Positions 33,737-42,603 of a stretch of 43,456 bases of DNA are shown one piece after another. A model generated the notes under the pieces. The model was not told the origin of the DNA. It worked only from the letters and a program-made list of their open reading frames with translations, and did not search any database. A program made the position numbers and the translations under genes. Within the stretch, counting starts at the first letter, position 1. Every line of letters begins with the position of its first letter. The DNA comes from an uncultured Oscillospiraceae bacterium. GTDB lineage: Bacteria; Bacillota; Clostridia; Oscillospirales; Ruminococcaceae. The stretch is taken from the NCBI GenBank assembly GCA_934466455.1, contig CAKSLF010000015.1, positions 1-43,456 on the forward strand, read 5' to 3'.

Positions 33737-35778
33737 TCAAATTACATTCAGTTCCCGAAGCTTTTCGAGGAATTCATTTACATCGTGCTCGGCTGTTGCA
33801 TCAATCGGTGTAGGCGTTCCGTTGCTTATCTGTGCTATGGCACTTGTTCCTGCGGGGGCTTTTGCGGCAATCTGAATAGAATCAATATTTGAATAATCCG
33901 CAACATTAAGTTTGAAGGCAATTGCCTGACCTTTTGCAAGGTAAACTTCGTTGTTTGGACCATAGTTGTTATAATCTTCAAAGGTTGCGGCAGAAGCACC
34001 GTCAACAAAGACAATTCCGTTTGCAGAGGTCTGGTCTACACTCAATGTAGAGGCATTGATAATGTTGTTGCGAATTTCAATTATGTCGGGCCAGCCTTCG
34101 CCGTCTGCCTTATAGGCGTCGCCTATTTCGCCGCCGGGATTTGTTCCTGCCGGATCGTAAATACAAACTGCGTCAAGATAAAAATCGTAGGACCCCGCAC
34201 CCGCATCGCTAAGGGTGAAAGTATCTGTTCCGGCAATCTCATAGTCATCGCCAAAACTTTTCAAAACGGCATTAACACGGGTTCCGTTTTTCTCAAATTT
34301 GGCGTACTGCGTTCCGTTTTTAAGCTTCCAATCGTTTCCGCTTGCTTCAAAAGTCCATTCCTTTGCGGTATAATCACCGGTAATGGTTTCGCTTCCGCCA
34401 AGTTCCGTGCTTTCAAGCTTGAACCCTACACGGCTGCTGTCACCGCTATCAACTTCCGGGAGTACGAAATAGCCGCCGGTATAAATAATCAAGTACTGCT
34501 TTCCGCCCTCAAGCTCGCTTGTACTTGTAATACGAGTATAGGTGCGTTCGCTTGGCTGTGCGTTGGAATCGGTTACAGTCAAATTAAGAGTTGCGCTTAT
34601 GCTGTCGCCCGCCGCTCTGGTTTCCCCAGTACCGGTTGCCGTAATCTCAACCGTACCGGTTTCTCCGGGGAAGGAAAGAGTATATCCTTCATCGGCAGCG
34701 TCAACCTTGGCTATTTTTTCGTTTTTACTGCTTATTGTTACAGAATATCCGTCAAAATTCTGTACGGCAACCGCAAGCTTTTCCACCGTTGCTCTGTCAA
34801 CCTTATATTCGCTGACAGGGGTTCCGTTTATAGTAATTGCCGGAAGGTCGCAGACTTCGCTTAAAGCTATATATTGGTCGCTGTTATAAGTAAGGCTGTT
34901 GGTCGGGCAGCCGTTTTTAGCTTCCTCGCTTATGGTATAATAATCGCATTTTCCGTCGGCATGACCTTCGTTTTTAAGTGCTTCTTTTCCGTTTCTGCCA
35001 TAACGGCTTACGGTAACCTGTGTATCGGTTATTTTGAAGAGGGTCATGGTCAGCGGGGCACTTTCGCCCATAGCCGAATCAATCTTATCATCACCGTTAT
35101 AGGAATAATATCCGGTATAACCGGCGTTCATATAAGTGAAATTAAGGGTTTTGGTGGCATAGCTGGTTTTGGAGCCTTGCGCAATAATAATTTCGTCGCC
35201 TTTTGCAAGATAAACACGGCTTCCGCCGAGATAATCGTTCCAACCGTGAGAATGGTTATGTCCGTAAAGGAAAATGATATTAAGCCCGTTTTCTCCTGCG
35301 GCATTAAGAACATCAAATATGTAATTTGCGTACCGTCCGTCGCCGTCACGCACTGTGCGCATGCTGTAATGCAGCGGAAGGTGAGAAACTACAAAAATAG
35401 GCTTTGTATATTTTTCCGTCACTTTTGCGGCAAGGTATACGCCAAGATTTGTTGCAGTCTGCTGAACGCATGCTTCGTCATTGTTGTACCACATATAGTC
35501 GTCCTCATCAATAACATACACGCCGTAGCCGTCGGCGTCATGTGCGCCGGGACCGGTAAGACCGCCTGTGCCCTGCGGGTTTCGGTCATGGTTGCCCTGT
35601 ACATAGGTTTCGTGTAAGCTTGTTCCGTAAACGCCTTCAACGGCATTCTTAAGATAGGTAAGATAACCGCTTAGGGTGTTCTGATTGTCGCTATAACCAT
35701 AGCTGTAGTCACCGGCGCAACGCCGAGGATCATCATCACTGCAAGCAAAGATGCAACAAGTTTTCTGAACTTCTTCAT
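33737..35778 (-). pseudogene. Broken secreted metallophosphoesterase with Big_2-like domain
   Basis: At 35671-35778 a 35-codon frame starts with a clear signal peptide, MKKFRKLVASLLAVMMILGV then APVTTA, after AAGGAGA, and soon stops. From about 35713 a different frame reads GDYSYGYSDNQ and on through a calcineurin-like phosphoesterase: QGNHDRN, VVSHLPLHYS and LYGHNHSHGW are the second to fourth metal motifs. The first motif (D-x-H) and some 60-100 residues are missing at the join, which fits an internal deletion with a frameshift. After the enzyme part come a Big_2-like Ig domain and a YTRITSTSELEGGKQYLIIY domain; the C terminus also ends abruptly. The main frame without signal would be cytosolic and probably inactive. 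An assembly error is possible. Confidence 0.75.
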
Positions 35779-35925
35779 CTTTCCAACACATCTCCTTTTC
35801 AGGTTCGTACTGATATTGCGGATTTTCTCCGCAGCTTATGGGTTGCCCCATAATAATAATTATACAAGTTTGTTGTAACACCATAAAATAATATTTTCAA
35901 TATGTTTTTGGGATATTTTTCAAAC

Positions 35926-35955
35926 AAAAATGCGGCTTAAAAAGCCGCATTTTTT
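35926..35955. terminator. Terminator of the yicC-coaBC operon, bidirectional
   Basis: AAAAATGCGGCTT, AAAA-rich loop, AAGCCGCATTTTTT. Confidence 0.92.
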
Positions 35956-37150
35956 ATCTTGTATTAAGCTCCGCCGCCTTTTCAAGAATAAGCCTTGCAA
36001 GCCCGTCCTTTGAAATAAGGCCGCTTTCCGTTTCCGAATCCCCAGTGATGAGCACGGCGGCGTTCGTATCAACGCCAAAGCCCGTTCCGGGCGAAGCAAT
36101 GGAGTTTGCAACTATCATATCGGCGTTCTTGGAAACAAGCTTTTTTCGGCTGTTCTCAAGCAGGTTTTCCGTTTCCATAGAAAAGCCGACGACGGTTTGA
36201 GCATTGCTTTTTGTTTTTCCTATTTCGGCAAGAATATCCTTTGTGCGCTTGAGCACGAGCGTAGCTTCGCCGTCGGTTTTCTTTATCTTCTGCTCCGCTT
36301 TTTCTGCCGGAGTATAGTCTGCAACAGCCGCCGCCATAACAATAATATCGGCATTTTGAGCACGCTCTGTAACCGCATTATACATTTCCTCCGCCGAGGA
36401 AACAAAAACGGTGCTCACGCCGTAAGGCGGCTTTATTGCAGTGTTTCCGGCGACAAGCTCCACCTTTGCGCCCATGCTGCGGGCTGCTTTTGCAAGGGCA
36501 AAGCCCATTTTTCCGCTGGAATGATTTGTAATATAGCGAACGGGGTCGATTTCCTCTTGGGTGGCACCTGCGGTTATGAGCACACGCTTATCTTTGAGCA
36601 CGGAGCTTCCGAAAAGTGCCTGCTCAACTGCGGAAATCAGTTCCTCCGGCTCTGCAAGACGCCCGGAGCCTACCGCTCCGCAGGCAAGCCTGCCCTCCTC
36701 CGCTTCAATTATCTCAAAGCCGTCCCTGCGCAGTATTTCAATATTGCGCTGGGTCGCCGGATTTTCGAGCATACCGGTAAACATCGCCGGTGCAACAAGC
36801 TTTTTGCAGCTTGCCGCAAGCACGGTTGAGGTCAGCATATCATCGGCTATCCCGTTTGCAAGCTTTGCTATAACATTTGCCGTTGCCGGCGCAATAAGCA
36901 CGCAGTCCGCCTTGCGCCCAAGGTTTACATGGGCGACAGGGTCGCTGCTCTTACCGTCAAAAAGCGAGGTTAGGCAAGGGTTCTTTGTAAGTGCCTCAAA
37001 AGTCAGGGGCGAAACAAACTCCGCACCGTGCTCCGTCATAACAACATTAACATTAACGCCCATTTTTGCGAAATACGAAGCAACATTGCACACTTTATAT
37101 GCTGCAATTCCGCCGGAAACACCGATAAGCAGATTTTTCTTATCAGGCAT
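35954..37150 (-). CDS. coaBC: Phosphopantothenoylcysteine decarboxylase / phosphopantothenate-cysteine ligase
   Basis: Bifunctional coenzyme A enzyme making 4'-phosphopantetheine. Of 398 residues the first about 180 are the flavin CoaC part: GVSGGIAAYK, the catalytic His in DPVAHVNLGR, APATANVIAKLANGIADDM and ACGAVGSGRLAEP with the catalytic Cys. The rest is CoaB: ITAGATQEEIDPVRYITNHS and the GFSMETENLLENSRKKLVSK dimer/lysine region. The substrate-clamp motif is PAMFTGMLENP. The ATG overlaps the rpoZ end by eight bases with GAGGA upstream, so it is coupled to rpoZ. Confidence 0.96.
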   Translation of the reverse strand: MPDKKNLLIGVSGGIAAYKVCNVASYFAKMGVNVNVVMTEHGAEFVSPLTFEALTKNPCLTSLFDGKSSDPVAHVNLGRKADCVLIAPATANVIAKLANGIADDMLTSTVLAASCKKLVAPAMFTGMLENPATQRNIEILRRDGFEIIEAEEGRLACGAVGSGRLAEPEELISAVEQALFGSSVLKDKRVLITAGATQEEIDPVRYITNHSSGKMGFALAKAARSMGAKVELVAGNTAIKPPYGVSTVFVSSAEEMYNAVTERAQNADIIVMAAAVADYTPAEKAEQKIKKTDGEATLVLKRTKDILAEIGKTKSNAQTVVGFSMETENLLENSRKKLVSKNADMIVANSIASPGTGFGVDTNAAVLITGDSETESGLISKDGLARLILEKAAELNTR

Positions 37151-37361
37151 CGTGCCATTCCTCGTCGGTAACTACCTTATCGACCTTATACTTGCCCTCG
37201 ACAAACTCTTCGATTGCAATTTTAAGCGGTTTTTCGGACATAATCCTATGCTCCTCTTCCGCTTCTTCGCTGATAACTCTGGCACGCTTTGAAATAGCGA
37301 TTACATTTGCATAGGGGCTTGCAAGCTGATTAAGTTCATAGGTATCTCTGGGATTAAGCAA
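37143..37361 (-). CDS. rpoZ: DNA-directed RNA polymerase omega subunit
   Basis: The 72-residue omega subunit assists RNA polymerase assembly. NVIAISKRARVISEEAEEEH corresponds to the conserved AKRAR helix region, and KPLKIAIEEFVEGK to the C-terminal helix. It begins at TTG with AGGAGGT eight bases upstream, overlapping the gmk 3' end, and its own end overlaps coaBC. The gene order gmk-rpoZ-coaBC is conserved in Firmicutes and supports the call. Confidence 0.93.
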   Translation of the reverse strand: MLNPRDTYELNQLASPYANVIAISKRARVISEEAEEEHRIMSEKPLKIAIEEFVEGKYKVDKVVTDEEWHDA

Positions 37362-37980
37362 GGTTATTTACCTCCTCCAAAATTTGTTTAAGTGCTTTTT
37401 GCATGGCAATGCGTCCGCAACGCTTTGCCTCCAGAATATATTCTATTTTCGACGCTGCGGCTTCCACCACATCGTTTACAACAAAAAAGTCATAAAGCTC
37501 CGGTGCTTCCCTAAGCTCACGGTAAGCCGTTTCAAGCCGCAGCTTTATCATTTCCTCCGTTTCGGTGTTTCTTCCCTCGAGACGGCGGCGAAGCTCCGCC
37601 ATATCCGGCGGAAGAATGTATACAAGCACAGCCTCCGGCATAAGGCGGCTGACGCTTCTTGCTCCGTTTATCTCAATATCCAGCACCACATCTTTGCCCT
37701 GAGCAAGCTTTTTTTCGACTGCGCTTTTCGGCGTGCCGTAGTAATTGCCGCTATACATGGCGTATTCCAGCATCTCGCCGTTGTCGATTTCCTCTTCAAA
37801 TTTCTCACGGGTTTTGAAATTATAGCTGATTCCGTCAACCTCCCCCGGACGGGGCTTTCTTGTTGTGGCGGAAACGGAAAAATAAAGGTTTGGGTCCATT
37901 TCAAAAAGCTTGCTTATAACCGTTCCCTTGCCAACTCCGGAAGGACCGGAAACCACAAGCAAAATTCCTCTGTTATTCAT
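37354..37980 (-). CDS. gmk: Guanylate kinase
   Basis: Phosphorylates GMP to GDP with ATP. The 208 residues have the P-loop VVSGPSGVGKGTVI (8-21), the GMP-binding SVSATTRKPRPGEVDGISY and ISYNFKTREKFEEEIDNGEM, GNYYGTPKSAVEKKL and the lid ILPPDMAELRRRLEGRNTET. The ATG overlaps the remA end by eight bases, with GGAGG six bases upstream. All catalytic residues are present. Confidence 0.97.
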   Translation of the reverse strand: MNNRGILLVVSGPSGVGKGTVISKLFEMDPNLYFSVSATTRKPRPGEVDGISYNFKTREKFEEEIDNGEMLEYAMYSGNYYGTPKSAVEKKLAQGKDVVLDIEINGARSVSRLMPEAVLVYILPPDMAELRRRLEGRNTETEEMIKLRLETAYRELREAPELYDFFVVNDVVEAAASKIEYILEAKRCGRIAMQKALKQILEEVNNLA

Positions 37981-38221
37981 CTTCGTCCTCCGCTGTCATT
38001 CTTGCACCAACATTTTCCGGCATAATTCCGGAAAGCACAACATGACCGGAATCCATTACAAGAACGGTCTTTGTCTTGCGCCCAAATGTTGCGTCTATAA
38101 GTACTCCTCTGTCCTTTGCGTCCTGAACTATTCGCTTTATCGGGGCGGAATCCGGTGACACAACGGCAACCACCCTTTGTGCGTTTACCATATTTCCAAA
38201 GCCGATGTTTACAAGCTTCAT
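37973..38221 (-). CDS. remA: RemA family regulator (DUF370)
   Basis: The 82-residue protein matches RemA, the DNA-binding activator of extracellular-matrix and osmoprotection genes in Bacillus: NIGFGNMVNAQRVVAVVSPD, SAPIKRIVQDAKDRG and ATFGRKTKTVLVMDSGHVVL are diagnostic. RemA forms ring-like oligomers that wrap DNA. AAAGGAG is six bases before the ATG. The position between yicC and gmk is conserved in Firmicutes. Whether it governs a matrix here is unknown. Confidence 0.93.
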   Translation of the reverse strand: MKLVNIGFGNMVNAQRVVAVVSPDSAPIKRIVQDAKDRGVLIDATFGRKTKTVLVMDSGHVVLSGIMPENVGARMTAEDEDE

Positions 38222-38258
38222 CTTTTTCTCCTTTGATTTTCACCCGCAACGCAAAGCG

Positions 38259-39137
38259 TCATTCGATATTTTGTATCTGTTCGCGGATTTTTTCAATGGT
38301 ATTTTTCATTTCTATAACGGTATCGGCAATGGCGGCGTCGGAGCATTTGCTGCCGATCGTGTTTGTTTCCCTGTTTACCTCCTGAATACGGAAATCAAGG
38401 CTCTTTCCGATAGGCTCGCTTTTATCGAGGGTTTTACGAAGCTCCTTCATATGGCTGCGAAGGCGAACCGTTTCCTCGTCCACGGCAACCTTATCCGCAT
38501 AAATTGCAGCCTCCTGAAGAATTCTTCCTTCGTCAATCTGCGTGTTTTCAAGCACCTCGTGCATTTTATCAAAAAGTCTTGCTCGGTATTCCTTAACGGT
38601 TTCCGGGCTTCTGGATTCGACAAAGGAAACCTTTTCTTCAATAGCGGCGATTTTAAGCAAGACATCGGCTTTCAGCCTTTCGCCCTCCGCCTCTCTTCCC
38701 TCGACAAAAGAGTCAAGTGCCCTTTTTGCAACGGACTCTATATCTTTCCAAAGGGCTTCCTCGTCCGTTTCCGCCTTTACCACAGTAAAGACATCGGGCA
38801 GCTTTGCGATTGACGAAAGAGAAAGGTCATCCGCAAGGTCAAATTCATTCTTTACACTGCGAAGTGCTTCGACATAATTTTTTACGACCTCACGGTTTAT
38901 ATTGATTTCTTCGTCAATGCCATCGACCGTCTGTATGGTAACGCCCACATCCACCTTTCCTCTGCTGATTACACCGGAAAGCAGGCGTTTCATCCGCTCT
39001 TCCACAAAGCCGCAGCTGCGGGGAACCCTTGCGGAATATTCAAAATAACGGTGGTTAACGGATTTTATCTCTACACGGATACTTCTTCCGTTGATAACCT
39101 CCTCCGCAGAACCGTAACCTGTCATACTTCTTATCAT
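38259..39137 (-). CDS. yicC: YicC family endoribonuclease
   Basis: The 292-residue protein opens with the family hallmark MIRSMTGYGSAE and continues with EIKSVNHRYFEYSARVPRSC; the conserved C-terminal half contains RLRSHMKELRKTL and GKSLDFRIQEVNRETNTIGS followed by MKNTIEKIREQIQNIE. YicC proteins are hexameric RNases that act on small RNAs in E. coli. AAGGAG is about nine bases before the ATG. It is the first gene of the five-gene minus-strand operon ending with coaBC. Confidence 0.95.
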   Translation of the reverse strand: MIRSMTGYGSAEEVINGRSIRVEIKSVNHRYFEYSARVPRSCGFVEERMKRLLSGVISRGKVDVGVTIQTVDGIDEEININREVVKNYVEALRSVKNEFDLADDLSLSSIAKLPDVFTVVKAETDEEALWKDIESVAKRALDSFVEGREAEGERLKADVLLKIAAIEEKVSFVESRSPETVKEYRARLFDKMHEVLENTQIDEGRILQEAAIYADKVAVDEETVRLRSHMKELRKTLDKSEPIGKSLDFRIQEVNRETNTIGSKCSDAAIADTVIEMKNTIEKIREQIQNIE

Positions 39138-39212
39138 ACAATGCTTCTCCTTAAACCGCCTGCCCTTTAGGCAGACACTTTTCGTGCATACTATATACTA
39201 TACTAACTTATA

Positions 39213-39241
39213 ATTTTATACCCAATACTAAACAATGTCAA
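39213..39241 (-). promoter_or_regulatory. Promoter of the yicC-remA-gmk-rpoZ-coaBC operon
   Basis: On the minus strand TTGACA (complement of 39236-39241), 17 bases, TAAAAT (complement of 39213-39218). The leader of about 70 bases holds a small CTGCC/GGCAG stem. Confidence 0.8.
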
Positions 39242-39291
39242 TAAATTCCCCCGAATTTAATTGAAATTTTGGAGCAAGGCTCTGTTTATGC

Positions 39292-39320
39292 TTGACTTAT
39301 AGCGAATATTGGAATATATT
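39292..39320 (+). promoter_or_regulatory. Promoter of glyQS
   Basis: TTGACT (39292-39297), 17 bases, TATATT (39315-39320). The leader is only about 35 bases, so there is no T-box. Confidence 0.82.
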
Positions 39321-39361
39321 TATTGTGTAATTTTAGCGACGAAATCAAAGGAGTGTTCAAA

Positions 39362-40738
39362 ATGTTAGCAAGCGAAAAAACAATGGATAAAATCGTTGCC
39401 CTCTGCAAAAACCGCGGATTTGTATATGCCGGTTCCGAAATATACGGCGGTCTTTCCAATACATGGGACTATGGTCCTCTTGGTGTTGAATTCAAAAACA
39501 ATGTAAAGCGTGCCTGGTGGAAGGCTTTTGTTCAGGAAAGCCCGTACAATGTAGGTCTTGACGCTGCTATCCTTATGAACCCGCAGGTATGGGTTGCTTC
39601 CGGTCATGTGGGCGGCTTCTCCGACCCGCTTATGGACTGCAAGGACTGCAAAACCCGCCACAGAGCCGACAAGCTTATCGAGGAGCAGACCGGCGTTGAC
39701 CCCGAGGGTTGGGATTTTGACCGTATGCGTGCCTTTGTTGATGAGAAGAATGTTGTCTGCCCGGTTTGCGGCTCCCACAACTTCACCGATATTCGTTCTT
39801 TTAACCTTATGTTCAAAACCTTCCAGGGCGTAACCGAGGATGCAAAAAGCCAGATTTATCTCCGGCCGGAAACCGCACAGGGTATTTTCGTAAACTTTGA
39901 AAATGTACAGCGCACAACCAGAAAGAAAATTCCTTTCGGCATCGGTCAGATAGGCAAGTCCTTCCGTAACGAAATCACACCCGGAAACTTTACCTTCCGT
40001 ACCCGTGAGTTCGAGCAGATGGAGCTTGAGTTCTTCTGCAAACCCGGCACCGACCTTGACTGGTTCGCATATTGGAAGGATTATTGCGAAAACTGGCTTC
40101 TCCGCCTTGGCATGACAAAGGAAAATATTCGCCGCCGTGACCATTCCAAAGAAGAGCTTAGCTTCTATTCCGTCGGCACCACCGACTTTGAGTTCCTCTT
40201 CCCGTTCGGCTGGGGCGAGCTTTGGGGCGTTGCGGACAGAACCAACTATGACCTTTCCCAGCACACCAAATTCAGCGGCCAGACTCTTGATTACTTTGAT
40301 CCCGAAACCAACGAGAGATACATCCCTTATGTTGTCGAGCCTTCCCTCGGCGCAGACCGTGTAACCCTTGCTTTCCTCTGCGACGCATACGATGAACAGC
40401 CCGTTGGCGAAAACGATATCCGCACCGTTCTTCATCTTCATCCGGCTCTCGCTCCTTTCAAAGCCGCTGTTCTTCCCCTTTCCAAAAAGCTCAGCAAACA
40501 GGCTCTTGAGATTCACGACAAGCTTGCAAAGCACTTTATGGTTGATTTTGACGACGCAGGTTCCATCGGTAAGCGTTATCGCCGCGAGGACGAAATCGGC
40601 ACTCCTTACTGCATCACCTACGACTTTGATTCCGAAACCGACGGTTGCGTAACTGTTCGTGACCGCGACACCATGGAGCAGGTAAGAATGCCCATCGACG
40701 AGCTTGTAAGCTACCTCGAGGAAAAAATTGCGTTCTGA
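39362..40738 (+). CDS. glyQS: Glycyl-tRNA synthetase, single-chain (alpha2) type
   Basis: Class IIa homodimeric enzyme charging tRNA-Gly. The ATG at 39362 follows AAGGAGTG; the frame is open upstream but has no site there. Of 458 residues, RGFVYAGSEIYGGLSNTWDY and GPLGVEFKNNVKRAWWKAFV are motif 1, the zinc-like pairs CKDC and CPVC flank an insertion at about 95-140, RPETAQGIFVNFENV and GKSFRNEITPGNFTFRTREF are motif 2, and EPSLGADRVTLAFL is motif 3. A C-terminal anticodon domain begins at about 350. This eukaryote/archaea-like form occurs in many Firmicutes in place of the alpha-beta type. Confidence 0.97.
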   Translation: MLASEKTMDKIVALCKNRGFVYAGSEIYGGLSNTWDYGPLGVEFKNNVKRAWWKAFVQESPYNVGLDAAILMNPQVWVASGHVGGFSDPLMDCKDCKTRHRADKLIEEQTGVDPEGWDFDRMRAFVDEKNVVCPVCGSHNFTDIRSFNLMFKTFQGVTEDAKSQIYLRPETAQGIFVNFENVQRTTRKKIPFGIGQIGKSFRNEITPGNFTFRTREFEQMELEFFCKPGTDLDWFAYWKDYCENWLLRLGMTKENIRRRDHSKEELSFYSVGTTDFEFLFPFGWGELWGVADRTNYDLSQHTKFSGQTLDYFDPETNERYIPYVVEPSLGADRVTLAFLCDAYDEQPVGENDIRTVLHLHPALAPFKAAVLPLSKKLSKQALEIHDKLAKHFMVDFDDAGSIGKRYRREDEIGTPYCITYDFDSETDGCVTVRDRDTMEQVRMPIDELVSYLEEKIAF

Positions 40739-40754
40739 TTTTTGATAATTTAAC

Positions 40755-40796
40755 AAAATCGCATCTCCGAAAACTTAATTTGGAGATGCGATTTTT
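40755..40796 (+). terminator. Terminator after glyQS
   Basis: AAATCGCATCTCC, 13-base loop, GGAGATGCGATTTTTATTTT. Confidence 0.9.
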
Positions 40797-40799
40797 ATT

Positions 40800-41245
40800 T
40801 TACAAATTTCCATTGAATTTTTACCGGTGGTGTGTTGCAATAATCCCCGATATTAGAAGTAAGTAAAAAACACCATGAAAAAGGCATTATCTTCTGCATC
40901 AGCCCTTATACCATTTTGATTTTTCCTCACAATTTATTTGCCTTTACCGGCGATGCTATTGCTCCTCAAATAAGTGGGAGTGAAAATTGTTTTTCGTATT
41001 TGCTTGCGTATGTTTTGCAATTATTTCGGCTCTAAAATTTGTAGCGTTTTTTTATCTTTAATGGACACACCTATGAATTATGACCCCGACAATTAAAATT
41101 AGAACCCGCCGCTGCCATACAAAGCAATTCTTTATATAAACTGATTTGTAAAAACAAAGAGTTAGAATCAGATACCTCTCCCGTTGGGACAAAAGTATAT
41201 TTTATCGAATACCTGTCCGACGACATAAAAAAAGAAGCGGAATGA
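40800..41245 (+). other. Long intergenic region with a possible C-terminal gene remnant at about 41111-41244
   Basis: Most of this stretch is AT-rich with stops in all frames. From about 41111 a frame without start or ribosome site reads SLYKLICKNKELESD, then TSPVGTKVYFIEYLSDDIKK and EAE, ending in TGA at 41242-41244, directly in the terminator stem. It looks like the end of a degraded gene that I cannot identify. The evidence is only a short open frame with protein-like composition. Confidence 0.35.
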
Positions 41246-41260
41246 GCCGCTTCTTTTTTT
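41227..41260. terminator. Bidirectional terminator downstream of the XRE gene
   Basis: AAAAAAAGAAGCGG, loop AATGAG, CCGCTTCTTTTTTT: fourteen exact pairs. Confidence 0.93.
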
Positions 41261-41270
41261 ATGTTTCTCA

Positions 41271-42260
41271 TCATTTCTGCTTTTTAATCATACCCACAAT
41301 TGCCATAATTGCGCCGAAAAGCACGCCTGCAACCGGCCATACGATCCATGTTCTATCCCAACCGCCGGTCCAAAAGCTCCATGCAAGATAGCCCGCCGTT
41401 ACGATAAGCCAATAGATGCTTGCAATAGGAGAAACGGCTTTGTTCCTACGCTTTTCCGCAACTGTATAGTCGCCCTCCTGAAGAAGTTTTTGGGTGCTCT
41501 CCCACTTGATTCCGCTATTTATAAGCAGAAACACACCGCAGGCAACAATGGCAAGAAGCGCAAATACACCGGCTATGGAGTAGATCTCATTCTCACTGAA
41601 AAGACCGACAAAAACCGGTACGACTGAAAGTACGCAAATACAAATACCGAGTACAGTATCCCTTGTATGCGCTTCGCTCATACGGTTCTGGCGTTCCTTT
41701 ACCATACCGGAAACGCCGTATTCAAGCTCTATCGGCTCTTTTTCGATGTATTCGTATTTTTCCGTTTTCATGCCGCTTGTAATAAAGAGTGCGACCGCCG
41801 CCGCAACAAGGATGATAAGAGCAATCAGACCGATTCCCGCCGACATATTCTCGCTTATGGAGATTGCGCCCGCCTCATAAAGACCACCCACAAAAATCAG
41901 TGTTATGGGGGAAATAATGCAAAGCAATGTTGCCAAAGCAATTCTTGGGGCTGTTTCTTTTTTTACCGCAAGGAAGCTTGCCGCCTCTTCCATCGAAACA
42001 CGGCGAAGAACCGTTTCTTCCTCCGCAGGGGCGTCCTTTGTTTCAACATACTCCGGCTCCCCAAATTCATCCTTGAGAAGATAATCGGTAGATACACCGA
42101 AAATCTGGCTCATAAGAAGTATCTTATCCAAATCCGGAACAGAAAGTGCGCCTTCCCATTTTGATACGGATTGGCGTGAAACTCCGACCTTTTCTGCAAG
42201 CTCCTCCTGCGACCAACCGTTTTTCTTTCTTAATTCGATTATTTTGTCTGCTAAAATCAT
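41271..42260 (-). CDS. XRE family regulator with C-terminal membrane domain
   Basis: Residues about 5-62 of 329 are a Cro/CI helix-turn-helix: LRKKNGWSQEELAEKVGVSR, then QSVSKWEGALSVPDLDKILL and FGVSTDYLL. After an acidic linker come about six membrane spans in three hairpins (for example LATLLCIISPITLIFVGGLY, IGLIALIILVAAAVALFITS and IAGVFALLAIVACGVFLLIN). Such membrane-tethered XRE proteins are common in Clostridia; the signal they sense is unknown. GAGGAGG is about nine bases before the ATG. Its promoter faces away from the GNAT gene at 42604. Confidence 0.9.
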   Translation of the reverse strand: MILADKIIELRKKNGWSQEELAEKVGVSRQSVSKWEGALSVPDLDKILLMSQIFGVSTDYLLKDEFGEPEYVETKDAPAEEETVLRRVSMEEAASFLAVKKETAPRIALATLLCIISPITLIFVGGLYEAGAISISENMSAGIGLIALIILVAAAVALFITSGMKTEKYEYIEKEPIELEYGVSGMVKERQNRMSEAHTRDTVLGICICVLSVVPVFVGLFSENEIYSIAGVFALLAIVACGVFLLINSGIKWESTQKLLQEGDYTVAEKRRNKAVSPIASIYWLIVTAGYLAWSFWTGGWDRTWIVWPVAGVLFGAIMAIVGMIKKQK

Positions 42261-42297
42261 TTGTGATTTCCTCCTCGTTTGTGTTTGCTACGAGCGG

Positions 42298-42303
42298 ATT
42301 ATA
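42298..42303 (-). promoter_or_regulatory. Probable -10 of the XRE gene promoter
   Basis: Minus-strand TATAAT, about 38 bases before the start codon; the -35 region (TTTACT or TTACTG) is weak. The rest of the 343-base gap to 42603 is very AT-rich, with nothing else but the GNAT promoter. Confidence 0.55.
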
Positions 42304-42539
42304 CCCCGAAACACGGTTTACAGTAAAGCAAATGCCCTTGAAAATTTGTCAACCGGCAGTTGCAAAACACAAAAATCTCAAAAAAATACATCGTTTTTTG
42401 CCGTTAAATATTACCTTATGTAATAATAACACGCTTTTTTACGATATGTATTCTCGCTTTACCCTTAATATAAAAATATCATTATTTTATAAAAAAGCAA
42501 GGGATTTTTTCTCTAATAAAAAATTTTTCTTTATAAGCC

Positions 42540-42567
42540 TTGATTTTTTTTAGAATTGTATTATTAT
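42540..42567 (+). promoter_or_regulatory. Probable promoter of the GNAT gene
   Basis: TTGATT (42540-42545), 16 bases, TATTAT (42562-42567). Confidence 0.6.
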
Positions 42568-42603
42568 AAAAAGGTATTTTTTCACGAAAGTTGATGAATT
42601 CCA

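Noticed and set aside
39298..39361. T-box leader for glyQS
   Set aside because: The promoter lies only about 35 bases before the gene, and no GGTGGAACCGCG core is present.
39365..40756. Open frame of about 460 codons antisense to glyQS
   Set aside because: It mirrors the sense gene codon for codon and has no recognisable domain or start signals.
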